A DNA stretch of 64,000 nucleotides from Alkalispirochaeta americana (GTDB taxonomy: Bacteria; Spirochaetota; Spirochaetia; DSM-27196; Alkalispirochaetaceae). The notes under the pieces are model-generated. The model ran no database searches and was not told where the DNA came from. It worked only from the letters and a program-made list of their open reading frames with translations. The first letter of the stretch is position 1; each line of letters starts with the position of its first letter. Shown here in pieces: positions 8,678 to 17,443 of the stretch. The stretch spans positions 186,001 through 250,000 of the forward strand of contig NZ_FTMS01000001.1 of NCBI RefSeq assembly GCF_900156105.1, in the 5' to 3' direction. The position numbers were made by a program, and so were the translations under genes.

Positions 8678-10763
8678 AAAGGGTCCATTTCCGGGTTATC
8701 CGGTCCCGGTTGATCAGGTTCCCGGTGCCGGTACTGCCTGCGGTACTCGTGCCGCTTATGCTGCGGGAGTCCGGGGAAAGATAAAAGGAATCCTCCAGAA
8801 TCGACGCAGGAAGGGAGAAGCTGCTTGTTGCTGTGGTGGTGATTGTCACCGGCAGGGTATCGGCGCGGAATACCAGCGTTCCCCGGGTTCGCTGGGGAGG
8901 AAGTGGGCCGGTTTGCACGGAGAAATGGGCGTGACGACTGCCGACAGGTTCCTTCATGGGATGATCCGAGGCATAGAGCTGTATCGGCTGGTTTGCTTCA
9001 AAGGATATGTCCAGGGTTTCGGCCGATTCCTGGAACTCCACGGACCAGTGGAGGGAGTGGCGGTCCAGGAGACGGGATGTCTCTGTGTGCAGTTGGAGCG
9101 GCGGTGCAGGCCCGGAGAATAGATCCTCCTGACAAGGGATCTCTTTGCATCGGATCGGCTCCTCTCCAGCAACAAGGATCGTTACCTCCGAGGAGATCCT
9201 CCTGTTCCCGGAGGTGATGCTACGATGCCCCGTCAGAGAGAGCTCTCCATCGGGATGGCCAGGTCCGGAAAGCTCCTGCCCCAGGGAGAACTCTTCGGTC
9301 ACCCTGAGGGGCAGGGGCAGATCCTTCTGGAAATGCGTGATCATTGTCGCCGCTGTAAGGGCGAGGCCCACCGTGGCGGTCATGGTCAGAAGCGGTACCA
9401 GAGGAATCCGGGAGGCGATCGCGTCAAGGCGGAAGAACATGAGAAGCGCTGGCAGAAGAATCGCCGCTGTGAGAGCTTCCCGGTAGAGGGGCGGCGTGAG
9501 GAGCGCGGTGATCATGGGGAGGTCTGCTGCGGGGGTCAGGACGGCGATCAGGTAGACCAGGGGGGTAAGGGCAAAAATGAGGGTGACCATCTTGATCCAG
9601 GCCCGGTGGCCCAGGCTGAAGAGGACACCAAAAAAGAAACTTACCGTGAAATAGGCTCCCATCACCAGGCTGGTCAGTCCCGAAGCGATTGCTCCCACCA
9701 GGAGAAGGAGCACGGCTGTGCCGGAATAGACCGCCGTGGCACGGCGAAGGCGATGTCGCAGGGTGGTGGCCATGATCCCCAGGGCGGTACAGACCGCCGA
9801 AATTTTGCCTGCCACCAGAATTGTTGGTGGCGGAGGGTGGGGGAAGAGTCTCAGGATGGCACGGATTGCCAGGTTTGCAGCCACGAGACTCCCCAGAATC
9901 ACCAGGAGGCTGACAAAAATCGCCGGCATGTTATGTCCCATGGACCTGAGATAATGGAGTGTCCGGCGGGGAAAGCTCACGGAGTAGAGCAGCAGCACCA
10001 GGGCAAGTCCCACGAGGATTCGCACCAGGGTGAATTCGTCGATGATCACGGGACGGGGCAGAGGAAGGATCAGGTAGTTGATGTCCTGTTGCCGGAAGGC
10101 TTCCCGGGAGCTCTGGAGATGGTCGAGCAGGGGAGGAATTGTCCGGGAGAGATCCCGGGGAGTTTCCAGAAAGAGTCGTGCTGCCGGAACTCCCTCCCGG
10201 AGGGCGTTGTCGAGGGGGGGATCGGCCAGGCCGTAGCCGAGGCGGGCTGCGTTCAGCTGGGCTGTGTTGAGTCCGGAGAAATCAGCTGCCGTGATCGCCT
10301 GTACGAGCCAAAGGGGGGCTGCCCCGCCCGGAACGGCTACGCGCCACTCCGTGGAAGGGCCCGGAGCAAGGAAGATGCGAGGAATATCGGGGGCGACCTG
10401 GGGCAGCCCTGCGGCGATCCGTCCGCCGTCGCCCGCCTTGTGACGAGGGGCTGTCAGGAGCAGGGCGAGACGGGAATCGGCCAGATGCGAGAGGTGCAGC
10501 AGAAGCTCTTCGTCACCGGGATGGGCCACCACTACCAGCAACAGGGGGTCGTCTCCCCGGGAGATCAGGTAGTCCTGGTGGAAGCTGGGGCCTCCCGTTT
10601 GATCGGGCAGAAGGACCTCCTGAACCTCTGCCTCGGGAAAAATATGGTGCAACCGGGATGCCTCATCCCGGGCTGCCCCGGTGGCAGTCCCCGGGAGTGC
10701 CCCGGAGGGGTGGGAAAAAGCGAGAAGGATTGATACACTCAGAAAGATTCGGTTACGGCTCAT
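8655..10763 (-). CDS. Large polytopic membrane protein with exported N- and C-terminal domains
   Basis: The 702-residue protein starts with a signal-anchor or signal peptide (MSRNRIFLSVSILLAF). An extracytoplasmic domain of about 200 residues follows, then eight or so membrane segments between about residues 240 and 480, and a beta-rich C-terminal domain of about 200 residues. The first domain contains LLVVVAHPGDEEL and a DSRLALLLTAP stretch. This recalls the core strands of M28-type peptidases that carry multiple membrane helices (the Fxna/GAA1 style), but the full metal-ligand set is not visible, so that link is only a suggestion. It overlaps dinB by 23 bases. It is divergent from the nitroreductase gene. 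Confidence 0.7.
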   Translation of the reverse strand: MSRNRIFLSVSILLAFSHPSGALPGTATGAARDEASRLHHIFPEAEVQEVLLPDQTGGPSFHQDYLISRGDDPLLLVVVAHPGDEELLLHLSHLADSRLALLLTAPRHKAGDGGRIAAGLPQVAPDIPRIFLAPGPSTEWRVAVPGGAAPLWLVQAITAADFSGLNTAQLNAARLGYGLADPPLDNALREGVPAARLFLETPRDLSRTIPPLLDHLQSSREAFRQQDINYLILPLPRPVIIDEFTLVRILVGLALVLLLYSVSFPRRTLHYLRSMGHNMPAIFVSLLVILGSLVAANLAIRAILRLFPHPPPPTILVAGKISAVCTALGIMATTLRHRLRRATAVYSGTAVLLLLVGAIASGLTSLVMGAYFTVSFFFGVLFSLGHRAWIKMVTLIFALTPLVYLIAVLTPAADLPMITALLTPPLYREALTAAILLPALLMFFRLDAIASRIPLVPLLTMTATVGLALTAATMITHFQKDLPLPLRVTEEFSLGQELSGPGHPDGELSLTGHRSITSGNRRISSEVTILVAGEEPIRCKEIPCQEDLFSGPAPPLQLHTETSRLLDRHSLHWSVEFQESAETLDISFEANQPIQLYASDHPMKEPVGSRHAHFSVQTGPLPPQRTRGTLVFRADTLPVTITTTATSSFSLPASILEDSFYLSPDSRSISGTSTAGSTGTGNLINRDRITRKWTLYERATLE

Positions 10764-10821
10764 GACGATCTATACCCCGAGCATAGGGAGGGGAGGTCCC
10801 TTGGGTCAAGGAGGAGGAACC

Positions 10822-11331
10822 ATGGAAATGCTTCCGGAAATCGCCCATCGCCGCAGTATTCGCGTCTATAAACCGGAGGCTCTGGCGGGCGATGCGATCA
10901 ACCGGATTCTGGAGGCGGGACGGCGGGCTCCGTCGGCAAAAAACCGGCAGACCTGGCGCTTCATCGTGGTGACCGACCGGGAGAAAAAAGGGAAGCTCGC
11001 CGAGGCCTCCTTTGGCCAGGAACAGGTGGAGCAGGCCGGCGCGGTCTTTGCCCTCTGTACCACCAACGTCGATTACATCATGCCTAACAACCAGCCCAGC
11101 CACCCCGTGGATATCGGAATCGCCTCGGCCTTCATGATGCTCCAGGCGGAGCACGAGGGGCTCGGCTCCTGTCCGATAACCACTTTTCAGGAGGCCGATG
11201 TCAAGGTGCTTCTCAGTGTCCCCCACAAGATGCGGGTGGTGATGTTGCTGGCCGTGGGTGTTCCCGGAGAGAGGGGTGAGTTAACACCCCGGTTTCCTCC
11301 GGAACGAGTGGTGGGGTACGAGCACTGGTAG
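10822..11331 (+). CDS. Nitroreductase-family FMN oxidoreductase
   Basis: The 169-residue flavoprotein has the family N-terminal signature HRRSIRVYKPEAL, the FMN phosphate-binding block RRAPSAKNRQTWRF, and the later stretch HEGLGSCPITTF that lines the flavin site. These enzymes use NAD(P)H to reduce nitro compounds, quinones or other electrophiles; the substrate cannot be read from sequence. I chose the ATG at 10822 because GGAGGAGG lies just upstream (10811-10818); the open frame continues upstream without family similarity. The C-terminal GVPGERGELTPRFP is a common nitroreductase ending. It is a single-gene unit, divergent from the membrane protein and convergent with ddl. Confidence 0.9.
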   Translation: MEMLPEIAHRRSIRVYKPEALAGDAINRILEAGRRAPSAKNRQTWRFIVVTDREKKGKLAEASFGQEQVEQAGAVFALCTTNVDYIMPNNQPSHPVDIGIASAFMMLQAEHEGLGSCPITTFQEADVKVLLSVPHKMRVVMLLAVGVPGERGELTPRFPPERVVGYEHW

Positions 11332-11368
11332 TCTCGCCGCAATCGGTGCTATCGGGTGCTATCGGATA

Positions 11369-12505
11369 CTACCGGGCTTGATAATCCCGCATTGAGCGAT
11401 GGCGGTCCCGTTCCAGGGCGAGGGTGAGAAGTTCGCGCAGCAGTTCTGCGTAGGTGACCCCTCCCTCCTGGACCATCTTGGGATACATGCTGATCGGGGT
11501 AAAGCCGGGGAGGGTATTGATCTCGTTCAGGTAGATCTGCCGGGTCTCGCGGTGCAGAAAGCAGTCAACCCGGGCGAGTCCGGCGGCGCCCACGGCAAGA
11601 AAGGCTTGTCGGGAGAGTTCCTCAATTTCCCTGGCCAGGGCCGGGTCCAGATCAGCCGGAATCTTCAGCGCCGCTCCTGCAGGGTCGGTGTATTTCGCCT
11701 CATAGTCGTAGAACTGGTGCGAGGGGATCACCTCGCCGGAGGGAAAGGTCCGGGGATCGGAGTTTCCCAGGACAGCGGTCTCTATTTCCCGCACCGTCAG
11801 GGCCTGCTCGATCAGGACCGTGGCGTCCACTCGAAAGGCCCGTTTCAGCGCCGCTCCCAGGTGCGCAGAATCCTCCACGCGGGTGATGCCGACGCTGGAT
11901 CCCGCGGCGTTGGGCTTCACAAATACCGGAAATCCGAAGGTTCCGATGATCCGCTCTGTCGCAGTTTGGGTTATTTGGGAAAGAGCGTCTGGCCCAGGGT
12001 TCTTTCCTGAAGGGGCCTGGTTCACAGTGATGGCGTCGGTCACGGTGATATAGGGCACCACGGGAAGGTTGTTCTGTTCCCAGATCTGCTTTGCCCGCAC
12101 CTTGTCCATGCCCAGGGCGCTCCCGGTAACTCCGCTCCCCACGTAGGGAAGGTGGCACATTTCCAGGAGGCCCTGGATCGTGCCGTCTTCGCCGTAGGCT
12201 CCGTGAAGGACGGGGAAAACGCAGTCTACGGGAAGAACCGTGCCTGAGGTATCAACGATTCCCTCCCCGGGGTGCAGGGCAAGGGCGCTTTCAGGGTCCG
12301 GGATGATCGTGAGAGCACCCGTCTCCCGGGCGCACCGGAGTTGCTCGGTCTTGTCCTGGAGGAACCACCGGCCCTCGAGGGTGATGCCTGCCAGGCTCAG
12401 GGAGACGTCGGGCATTTTCTCCAGCTCCCGGATCACTCCTGCTGCTGAGATCAGCGAAACCTGGTGCTCCTGGGACTGGCCCCCATAGAGAACGACTACA
12501 TTCAT
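11369..12505 (-). CDS. ddl: D-alanine--D-alanine ligase
   Basis: The 378-residue ATP-grasp enzyme makes the D-Ala-D-Ala dipeptide for the peptidoglycan stem. VVLYGGQSQEHQVSLISA at the N-terminus is the typical Ddl substrate loop (GGxSxEHEVS). HGAYGEDGTIQGLLE, KPNAAGSSVGITRV and RVDCFLHRETRQIYLNEINTLPGFTPISMYPKM give the remaining ATP, Mg and D-Ala sites. It follows murE by 10 bases on the same strand, so the two cell-wall genes form an operon. The 3' gap to the nitroreductase gene (11332-11368) contains short GGTGCTATCG repeats. Confidence 0.95.
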   Translation of the reverse strand: MNVVVLYGGQSQEHQVSLISAAGVIRELEKMPDVSLSLAGITLEGRWFLQDKTEQLRCARETGALTIIPDPESALALHPGEGIVDTSGTVLPVDCVFPVLHGAYGEDGTIQGLLEMCHLPYVGSGVTGSALGMDKVRAKQIWEQNNLPVVPYITVTDAITVNQAPSGKNPGPDALSQITQTATERIIGTFGFPVFVKPNAAGSSVGITRVEDSAHLGAALKRAFRVDATVLIEQALTVREIETAVLGNSDPRTFPSGEVIPSHQFYDYEAKYTDPAGAALKIPADLDPALAREIEELSRQAFLAVGAAGLARVDCFLHRETRQIYLNEINTLPGFTPISMYPKMVQEGGVTYAELLRELLTLALERDRHRSMRDYQAR

Positions 12506-12515
12506 GGAACACGCC

Positions 12516-14078
12516 TCATGGGGTGCAACTCTTCTGGAGAGCTGCTTCCAGCTCCTGGGCTACCACGGCAGCCTCGTCCCAGGGGGCAACTCGGTCGGCG
12601 TAGATGATCGACGCTTCGTGGCCCTTGCCGAGAAAGAGGAGGGTGTCTCCTGGTTCGGCCAGCTCCAGGGCCCGGCGTATGGCCGTGCGCCGGTCCGGCT
12701 CCAGGATGAGCCGTCCCTCACTGCGGATGGATGGGTCTGCCCGGTCGCACCCTTGGGCGATTTCTTCCAGAATTGACCAGGAATCTTCTCCCCGGGGGTC
12801 TTCATCGGTGAGAATGACTACCTGGGCATGGCGGGCCGCGATCTCTCCCTGCATGGGACGCTTTTCCCGGTCCCGTTCTCCTGCCGATCCAAAGACCACG
12901 ATGAGCCGGTTTCGGGTGAAGTCCTTCATCATGGGCAGAACCGTTTCGAAGGCTCCCGGTGTGTGGGCGTAGTCAACGATGGGGAGAAATGGCGTCTCCC
13001 GGGAGACGATCTGCATCCGTCCGGGCAGGGGCTTGATCCTTTTCAGGACATCGAAGAGATCCAGGGGGTTTCGGTCGAGGAGATGGGCCGCCGTGAGAAC
13101 GGCTGCCAGGACGTTGTCCACGTTGAACCGTCCCGGAAAGGGGATGGTGACCTCCCGGGCCTCCCTGTTCCAGTGAACGACGCAGCGGGTCTCCTCGGCG
13201 GTGGACTCCAGATCGGTGGCAATGAGGTCCGCTTCGGGATTCTCCACTCCGTAGGATATGACTTCCTGCCGGGTGGCATTGCGGAAATAGTAGGCGTTGG
13301 GGTCGTTGGCGTTGATCACGCCGAAGATGGGCCAGTCGGAATCGCCGATGCGTTTTGCGCTGCGGTCCAGCGCCCGGAAGAGGTTTGCCTTGTCGCTGCG
13401 GTACTGTTCGAAACTTCCGTGGAACTCCAGGTGTTCGTGGTTGATGTTGGTGAGAACCGCCGCGTGGAACTGGACATCCCGAAGCCGGGAGGTTCGCTCG
13501 CTCAGGCCGTGAGAGGTGGCCTCCACCACGGCTACCTCCTTGCCGTTGTCGATCATCTCCCGAAGAAAGCTTTGAATCTCGGGAGCTTCCGGCGTGGACT
13601 GGCGAAAGCTGTTTTTTTCGGGCCGGATATCCCGCTTGATCAGGACTGTGGAGATAAAGCCCGATTCCAGATCCTGTTGCGTCAAAATTTGATCGATCAG
13701 CCAGGTGGTGGTGCTTTTTCCGTCGGTGCCGGTGACTCCTATGAGGGGAATCTCCCGGGAGGGGTTATTGTACAGCCGGGCCGCCAGGGTGCTCAGGGCG
13801 TGGCGACTATCGGTGACCTGAATATAGACTGCTTCGGGTTCCAGCACATCGGGCAGTACTTCGCAGAAAATTGCCCGTGCTCCTGCGGCGATCGCCGGGG
13901 TGATGAAATCGTGCCCGTCCACGTGAATGCCGGGAAGTGCCACGAAGGCGCTATCCGGGCCGGCCTGGCGGGAATCATAGACAAGACGGCGGATCAGGGG
14001 ATCGCCGGAACCGTGGGAAGCGACAGTGGGAAGGCACTTGGCCAACCTGGAGAGATGCATTTCAGCCATGGCCCGCAT
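12516..14078 (-). CDS. murE: UDP-N-acetylmuramoyl-tripeptide synthetase (MurE family)
   Basis: The 520-residue Mur ligase adds the third stem residue to UDP-MurNAc-L-Ala-D-Glu. The ATP-binding loop is GVTGTDGKSTTTWLID; the central-domain blocks EATSHGLSERTSRLRDV and NINHEHLEFHGSFEQY are MurE-specific. The amino-acid recognition motif, DNPR in meso-DAP enzymes, reads DEDPRGED here, so the third residue need not be DAP. Known spirochaete peptidoglycans use ornithine, which is compatible. Three in-frame ATG codons (14078, 14069, 14060) compete; none has a clear ribosome binding site. It is followed 10 bases later by ddl. Confidence 0.92.
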   Translation of the reverse strand: MRAMAEMHLSRLAKCLPTVASHGSGDPLIRRLVYDSRQAGPDSAFVALPGIHVDGHDFITPAIAAGARAIFCEVLPDVLEPEAVYIQVTDSRHALSTLAARLYNNPSREIPLIGVTGTDGKSTTTWLIDQILTQQDLESGFISTVLIKRDIRPEKNSFRQSTPEAPEIQSFLREMIDNGKEVAVVEATSHGLSERTSRLRDVQFHAAVLTNINHEHLEFHGSFEQYRSDKANLFRALDRSAKRIGDSDWPIFGVINANDPNAYYFRNATRQEVISYGVENPEADLIATDLESTAEETRCVVHWNREAREVTIPFPGRFNVDNVLAAVLTAAHLLDRNPLDLFDVLKRIKPLPGRMQIVSRETPFLPIVDYAHTPGAFETVLPMMKDFTRNRLIVVFGSAGERDREKRPMQGEIAARHAQVVILTDEDPRGEDSWSILEEIAQGCDRADPSIRSEGRLILEPDRRTAIRRALELAEPGDTLLFLGKGHEASIIYADRVAPWDEAAVVAQELEAALQKSCTP

Positions 14079-14147
14079 GGTAGCAATTGCGGTGGGTCAA
14101 GGCAACCATCCCGGGGGCCTCCCGAAGGAGGCTTCCCCGAGAGAAGA

Positions 14148-15149
14148 CTAGCCTTCTTCGCTGTAAAGAAAGTTGAAATAGTCCATATCGGTGCTGAGGG
14201 TCTTGCGGAACTGAGGCATCGTCTTCCGGTAGGACTCGATAGCCCTCCAGAACGCAAAGAACTCCGGATCTTGCCGGTAGGCATTGGTATAGATCGTTGC
14301 CGCTTCGGCATCGGATGTTCCCCGGATCGTCTCGGCCCGTTCGTAGGCCTCGGAGATGATCGATCGGCGCTCGTTGTCCCGCTGTCCCAGAAGCTCCTGC
14401 TTGCGGCCCTCGCCGTAGGAGCGGTAGGCTTCGGCGATCTGCCGTCGTTCCGAGACCATCCGTTCGTACACGCTTTCCGTGAGGTCCGCCGAATAGCGGA
14501 TCTGGCGAATGACGATATCCTTGATCTCGATGCCCATCTCCTGGGCGGTCTCGTTGGCCCGGGTGAGCATGACTTCCGAGAGAGCCTGGCGGCCTATGGA
14601 AATGTTGGGCTGATTTTCCACCACCGCCAGGAGGTTGGTAATCTCACGCAGGCGTCGGTCGTCGCCGTCTTCGGCTGCCAGTTCCGCCTGGGAGGGCATG
14701 GGCTGGGACCGGACGATCTCGTTGATCACGTTTGAATCACGCACCGCCTCTTCCAGGGAGTGCCCCGAGATTACCGTACGCACGGCGCTCTCGATCACGT
14801 CGTTCAGACGCGAATAGGCTCGCTCCATGGTGGTGACGGCCCGGTAGAAGAGGTCCGGGTCCTGAATGACCCAGCGCGCCGTGGTGTCTACCCAGATAAA
14901 CTGGTTTTCCGAGGTGGGCATTCGCCGGGCCTCGCCGTCCCAGGAAAGGATCCGTGCCGAGTAGGGGACTACCTGGTCGATCACGGGGGTCTTCAGGTGA
15001 AGGCCTGCATCCTGGGTGACTTTTACGATCTGGCCAAAACGGATGATCAGGGCCTGACGTCCTTCGGGGACGATATAGAAGGGGCCCAGGATCACAAGAA
15101 AGATACCCGCTACGAGGAGTACCGTGAGGATTGATGATATCTTTTTCAT
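14148..15149 (-). CDS. hflC: HflC, SPFH-domain regulator of FtsH protease
   Basis: The 333-residue protein has one N-terminal membrane anchor (about 5-27), an SPFH/prohibitin domain (EGRQALIIRFGQIVKV through the VVQDP-type region), and a long charged coiled-coil helix around 220-280. The C-terminal stretch SDAEAATIYTNAYRQDPEFFAFWRAIESY is typical of HflC. With HflK it forms a large periplasm-facing cage around FtsH hexamers and modulates membrane-protein degradation. Its start codon overlaps the hflK stop by 4 bases, so translation is coupled. FtsH itself is not in the window. Confidence 0.94.
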   Translation of the reverse strand: MKKISSILTVLLVAGIFLVILGPFYIVPEGRQALIIRFGQIVKVTQDAGLHLKTPVIDQVVPYSARILSWDGEARRMPTSENQFIWVDTTARWVIQDPDLFYRAVTTMERAYSRLNDVIESAVRTVISGHSLEEAVRDSNVINEIVRSQPMPSQAELAAEDGDDRRLREITNLLAVVENQPNISIGRQALSEVMLTRANETAQEMGIEIKDIVIRQIRYSADLTESVYERMVSERRQIAEAYRSYGEGRKQELLGQRDNERRSIISEAYERAETIRGTSDAEAATIYTNAYRQDPEFFAFWRAIESYRKTMPQFRKTLSTDMDYFNFLYSEEG

Positions 15150-16156
15150 CGGGCACCTCCCGTGGTGAGACCCTGGCGCTGCATGTTCAACAGAGGAATG
15201 AAGTTTGACAGATTGCGATCGATCAGCTCAGGCCGTTCCGGCTCCTGAGACGAATCATCGGGTATGAAGACGTCCTCCACCATCTCGTAGTAGAGACGGG
15301 TTCTGGTTGTGCGGGGATCGTTGCGGTACTCCCTCAGGACGTTTACAAAGCGCGATGCGTCTCCCCGGGCACGGTTGACCCGCTCTGCAGCGTAGCCCCG
15401 GGCAATCTGCACCATCTGTTCTGCTTCACCCCGGGCTCGGGGAATTTCCCGGTTATAGGCCTCACGGCCCTCGTTGATCAGGCGGTTCATGTCCTGGATC
15501 GCCCGGTTCACATCCTCGAAGGCGTCCTGAACCCGTCCCGAAGGAGGTACGATGTTCTGGAGGCGCACGGCCGTGACGGTTACACCCAGGTTGTAGCCCT
15601 GGAAGACATCGTTCATTTGATCCTGGGCGAACAGTTCGATTGCAGGGCGTTCGTCACTCAGGACGTCGATGATCGCCCTATCTCCCACGAGGCGGTTTAC
15701 TGTGGACTGCGAGATATCCCGGATCGTCCGCTCCTGGTCTTCCACGTTGAAGAGCCAGTCCGTGGGGTTGGTGATGCGGTACTGGATGATCCACTCCACA
15801 TCGACGATGTTCAGATCCCCCGTGAGCATGAGGGATTCTTCCTTGTAGTCACGCTGGGACATGACCGATGTTACTCCCGGCTGCTGGAGGCGAAAGCCGA
15901 ATTGCATATTCTGGACTGCCTGGGTTGGTACGTTATAATTTTGTTCCATCCCCAGGGGCAGTTTGAAGTGAAGGCCCGGGGCTGCTGTCCGGTGATAGCG
16001 GCCAAGCCGCAGTACTACGGCCTCCTCTGTCTGATCGACCACGAAAAAACTTGTGGTGATCATGCCAAGGAGGAGGATTACTACTGCGACGATCGCCAGC
16101 GCTTTTCCATTTATTGAAAAGGGAAAGCGGGGCGTGGAGTCGTCCTGTTCCGACAT
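15146..16156 (-). CDS. hflK: HflK, SPFH-domain regulator of FtsH protease
   Basis: The 336-residue partner of HflC has a short cytoplasmic N-terminus, a membrane segment at about 14-36 and the SPFH domain with DQTEEAVVLRLGRYHRT and GLHFKLPLGMEQNYNVPTQ. The helical region contains NRLINEGREAYNREIPRARGEAEQ. The N-terminal Gly/Pro-rich extension of proteobacterial HflK is absent, so it is shorter than E. coli HflK. It is first in a two-gene operon with hflC and is divergent from the PpiC foldase gene across 176 bases. Confidence 0.93.
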   Translation of the reverse strand: MSEQDDSTPRFPFSINGKALAIVAVVILLLGMITTSFFVVDQTEEAVVLRLGRYHRTAAPGLHFKLPLGMEQNYNVPTQAVQNMQFGFRLQQPGVTSVMSQRDYKEESLMLTGDLNIVDVEWIIQYRITNPTDWLFNVEDQERTIRDISQSTVNRLVGDRAIIDVLSDERPAIELFAQDQMNDVFQGYNLGVTVTAVRLQNIVPPSGRVQDAFEDVNRAIQDMNRLINEGREAYNREIPRARGEAEQMVQIARGYAAERVNRARGDASRFVNVLREYRNDPRTTRTRLYYEMVEDVFIPDDSSQEPERPELIDRNLSNFIPLLNMQRQGLTTGGAR

Positions 16157-16332
16157 AGCGAATGCTCCTTAAAGATTGTGACCCTGCATCCAGGATCGGT
16201 ATGGTTTGGTTCTCTCCCACACAGTAGCCCGCCGAGGGAAGGGCGTCAAGGAAGCTCCTTTACAGACTCCATCGATTTATGGTGGACTGGGGAGATTACA
16301 ACGAGTACAACGATACACGAAGGAGAATAACA

Positions 16333-17376
16333 ATGAAACATACACGAATAACCGCGATAACGGCGGCATTGTTCCTCCTCCTGACGCTCCCCTTGTGGGC
16401 GCGGGGAGGACAGGAAAAGGAACAGGAGGCGGAAACTTCCGCCCCGGCAGTCCAGGAAGAAACCAGGGAAGAGAAAAGCCTTTCCCGGGATGAACTGGCA
16501 GCTCGGGTAAACGGCCGGGGAATTTCCCGGGAAGAGTTCGACGATGTGGTGGAGACCAACATCTACCGTTTCGAGATGCATAATGACCAATCGTTTCCCC
16601 AGGATCGCCGGGGGGAGCTGGAACGGCAAGTCCTGGACGGGCTGATTACCCGCACCGTTCTGGAAACCGAGGCCGAAACGCAGGGGATTGTGGTCACCGA
16701 CGAGCAGCTGAGCGAGGCCCTCGAGCAGTTCCGGAGTCAGTTTCCCGACCGGGAGTCCTACCGGGCAGCTCTGGAGCAGCAGGGGTTTTCCGAGGATCTC
16801 TTTGAGGCCGAGGTTCTGCGGCAGATTGCGATCGAGACGCTGATTAACACCAGGGCTTTCGAGGGGCTGACCGTGGACGAAGCGACGGCTCGGGAGTTCT
16901 ACGATGCTCATCCCGATTATTTCGAGCGCCCCGAACAGGTAGCCGCCCGCCATATCCTTCTCTCGGCTGAGGAGGGGGCAGACAAGGAGCAGCTTCGGTC
17001 CCGGCTTGGCGAGATCCGGCAACAGCTCCTGGACGGCGCTGATTTCGGAGAGATGGCCCGGGAATACAGCGATTGTCCCAGCTCGGCTGAGGGCGGTGAG
17101 CTGGGGGCCTTTGGCCGGGGTCAGATGGTTCCCTCTTTCGAAGAGGCTGCCTTTTCCCTGGATGCCGGGGAACTCTCGGATATCGTGGAAACCCAGTTCG
17201 GTTTCCATCTGGTCCAGGTGACCGAACGGATTCCTGGCCGGGTCATCGCGTTCACCGATGTGCTTCCCGAGATCGAGGAGTTTCTCCTGGAAGATCTGCA
17301 GAACGAGGCCGCCCGGAATTACGTCACGTCCCTGCGCGAGGCTGCGCAGATCGAAGAGTTCGTCCAGATCGACTGA
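16333..17376 (+). CDS. Exported PpiC/SurA-type peptidyl-prolyl isomerase
   Basis: The 347-residue periplasmic foldase starts at ATG 16333 behind AAGGAG (about 16319-16324). The signal peptide covers about residues 1-27 (hydrophobic FLLLTLPLWA, then a GGQEKE linker). A SurA/PrsA-like N-terminal helical chaperone domain spans about 60-185, and a parvulin domain about 210-310. The parvulin motifs are AARHILLSAEEGADKE, GADFGEMAREYSDCPSS, GGELGAFGRGQMVPSFEEAAF and QFGFHLVQV. No lipobox cysteine is seen. It likely assists folding of outer-membrane proteins. It is followed by metG after a GC-rich hairpin. Confidence 0.88.
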   Translation: MKHTRITAITAALFLLLTLPLWARGGQEKEQEAETSAPAVQEETREEKSLSRDELAARVNGRGISREEFDDVVETNIYRFEMHNDQSFPQDRRGELERQVLDGLITRTVLETEAETQGIVVTDEQLSEALEQFRSQFPDRESYRAALEQQGFSEDLFEAEVLRQIAIETLINTRAFEGLTVDEATAREFYDAHPDYFERPEQVAARHILLSAEEGADKEQLRSRLGEIRQQLLDGADFGEMAREYSDCPSSAEGGELGAFGRGQMVPSFEEAAFSLDAGELSDIVETQFGFHLVQVTERIPGRVIAFTDVLPEIEEFLLEDLQNEAARNYVTSLREAAQIEEFVQID

Positions 17377-17385
17377 TCCCTGCTT

Positions 17386-17435
17386 CTCCCCCGGGGCCGG
17401 TATGGTTGACCACCCGGGGGAGCAATCCCTATAGT
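17386..17435 (+). promoter_or_regulatory. 10-bp GC hairpin overlapping a candidate metG promoter
   Basis: CTCCCCCGGG (17386-17395) pairs perfectly with CCCGGGGGAG (17413-17422) across a 17-base loop, just after the PpiC stop. No T-run follows, so termination would not be classical. The loop contains TTGACC (17406-17411), and TATAGT lies at 17430-17435 with an 18-base spacer, which together make a reasonable sigma-70 promoter. If used, transcription would begin about 2 bases before the metG ATG, giving a nearly leaderless mRNA. Confidence 0.4.
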
Positions 17436-17443
17436 GAGGCGTC

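Noticed and set aside
9225-10733. 502-codon plus-strand frame opposite the membrane protein
   Set aside because: The composition is polar, with many Gly/Gln/His runs and no membrane or domain pattern. The opposite frame has clear helices and couples to dinB.
12828-14735. 635-codon plus-strand frame opposite murE and hflC
   Set aside because: It crosses two well-supported genes on the other strand and has no recognisable motif.
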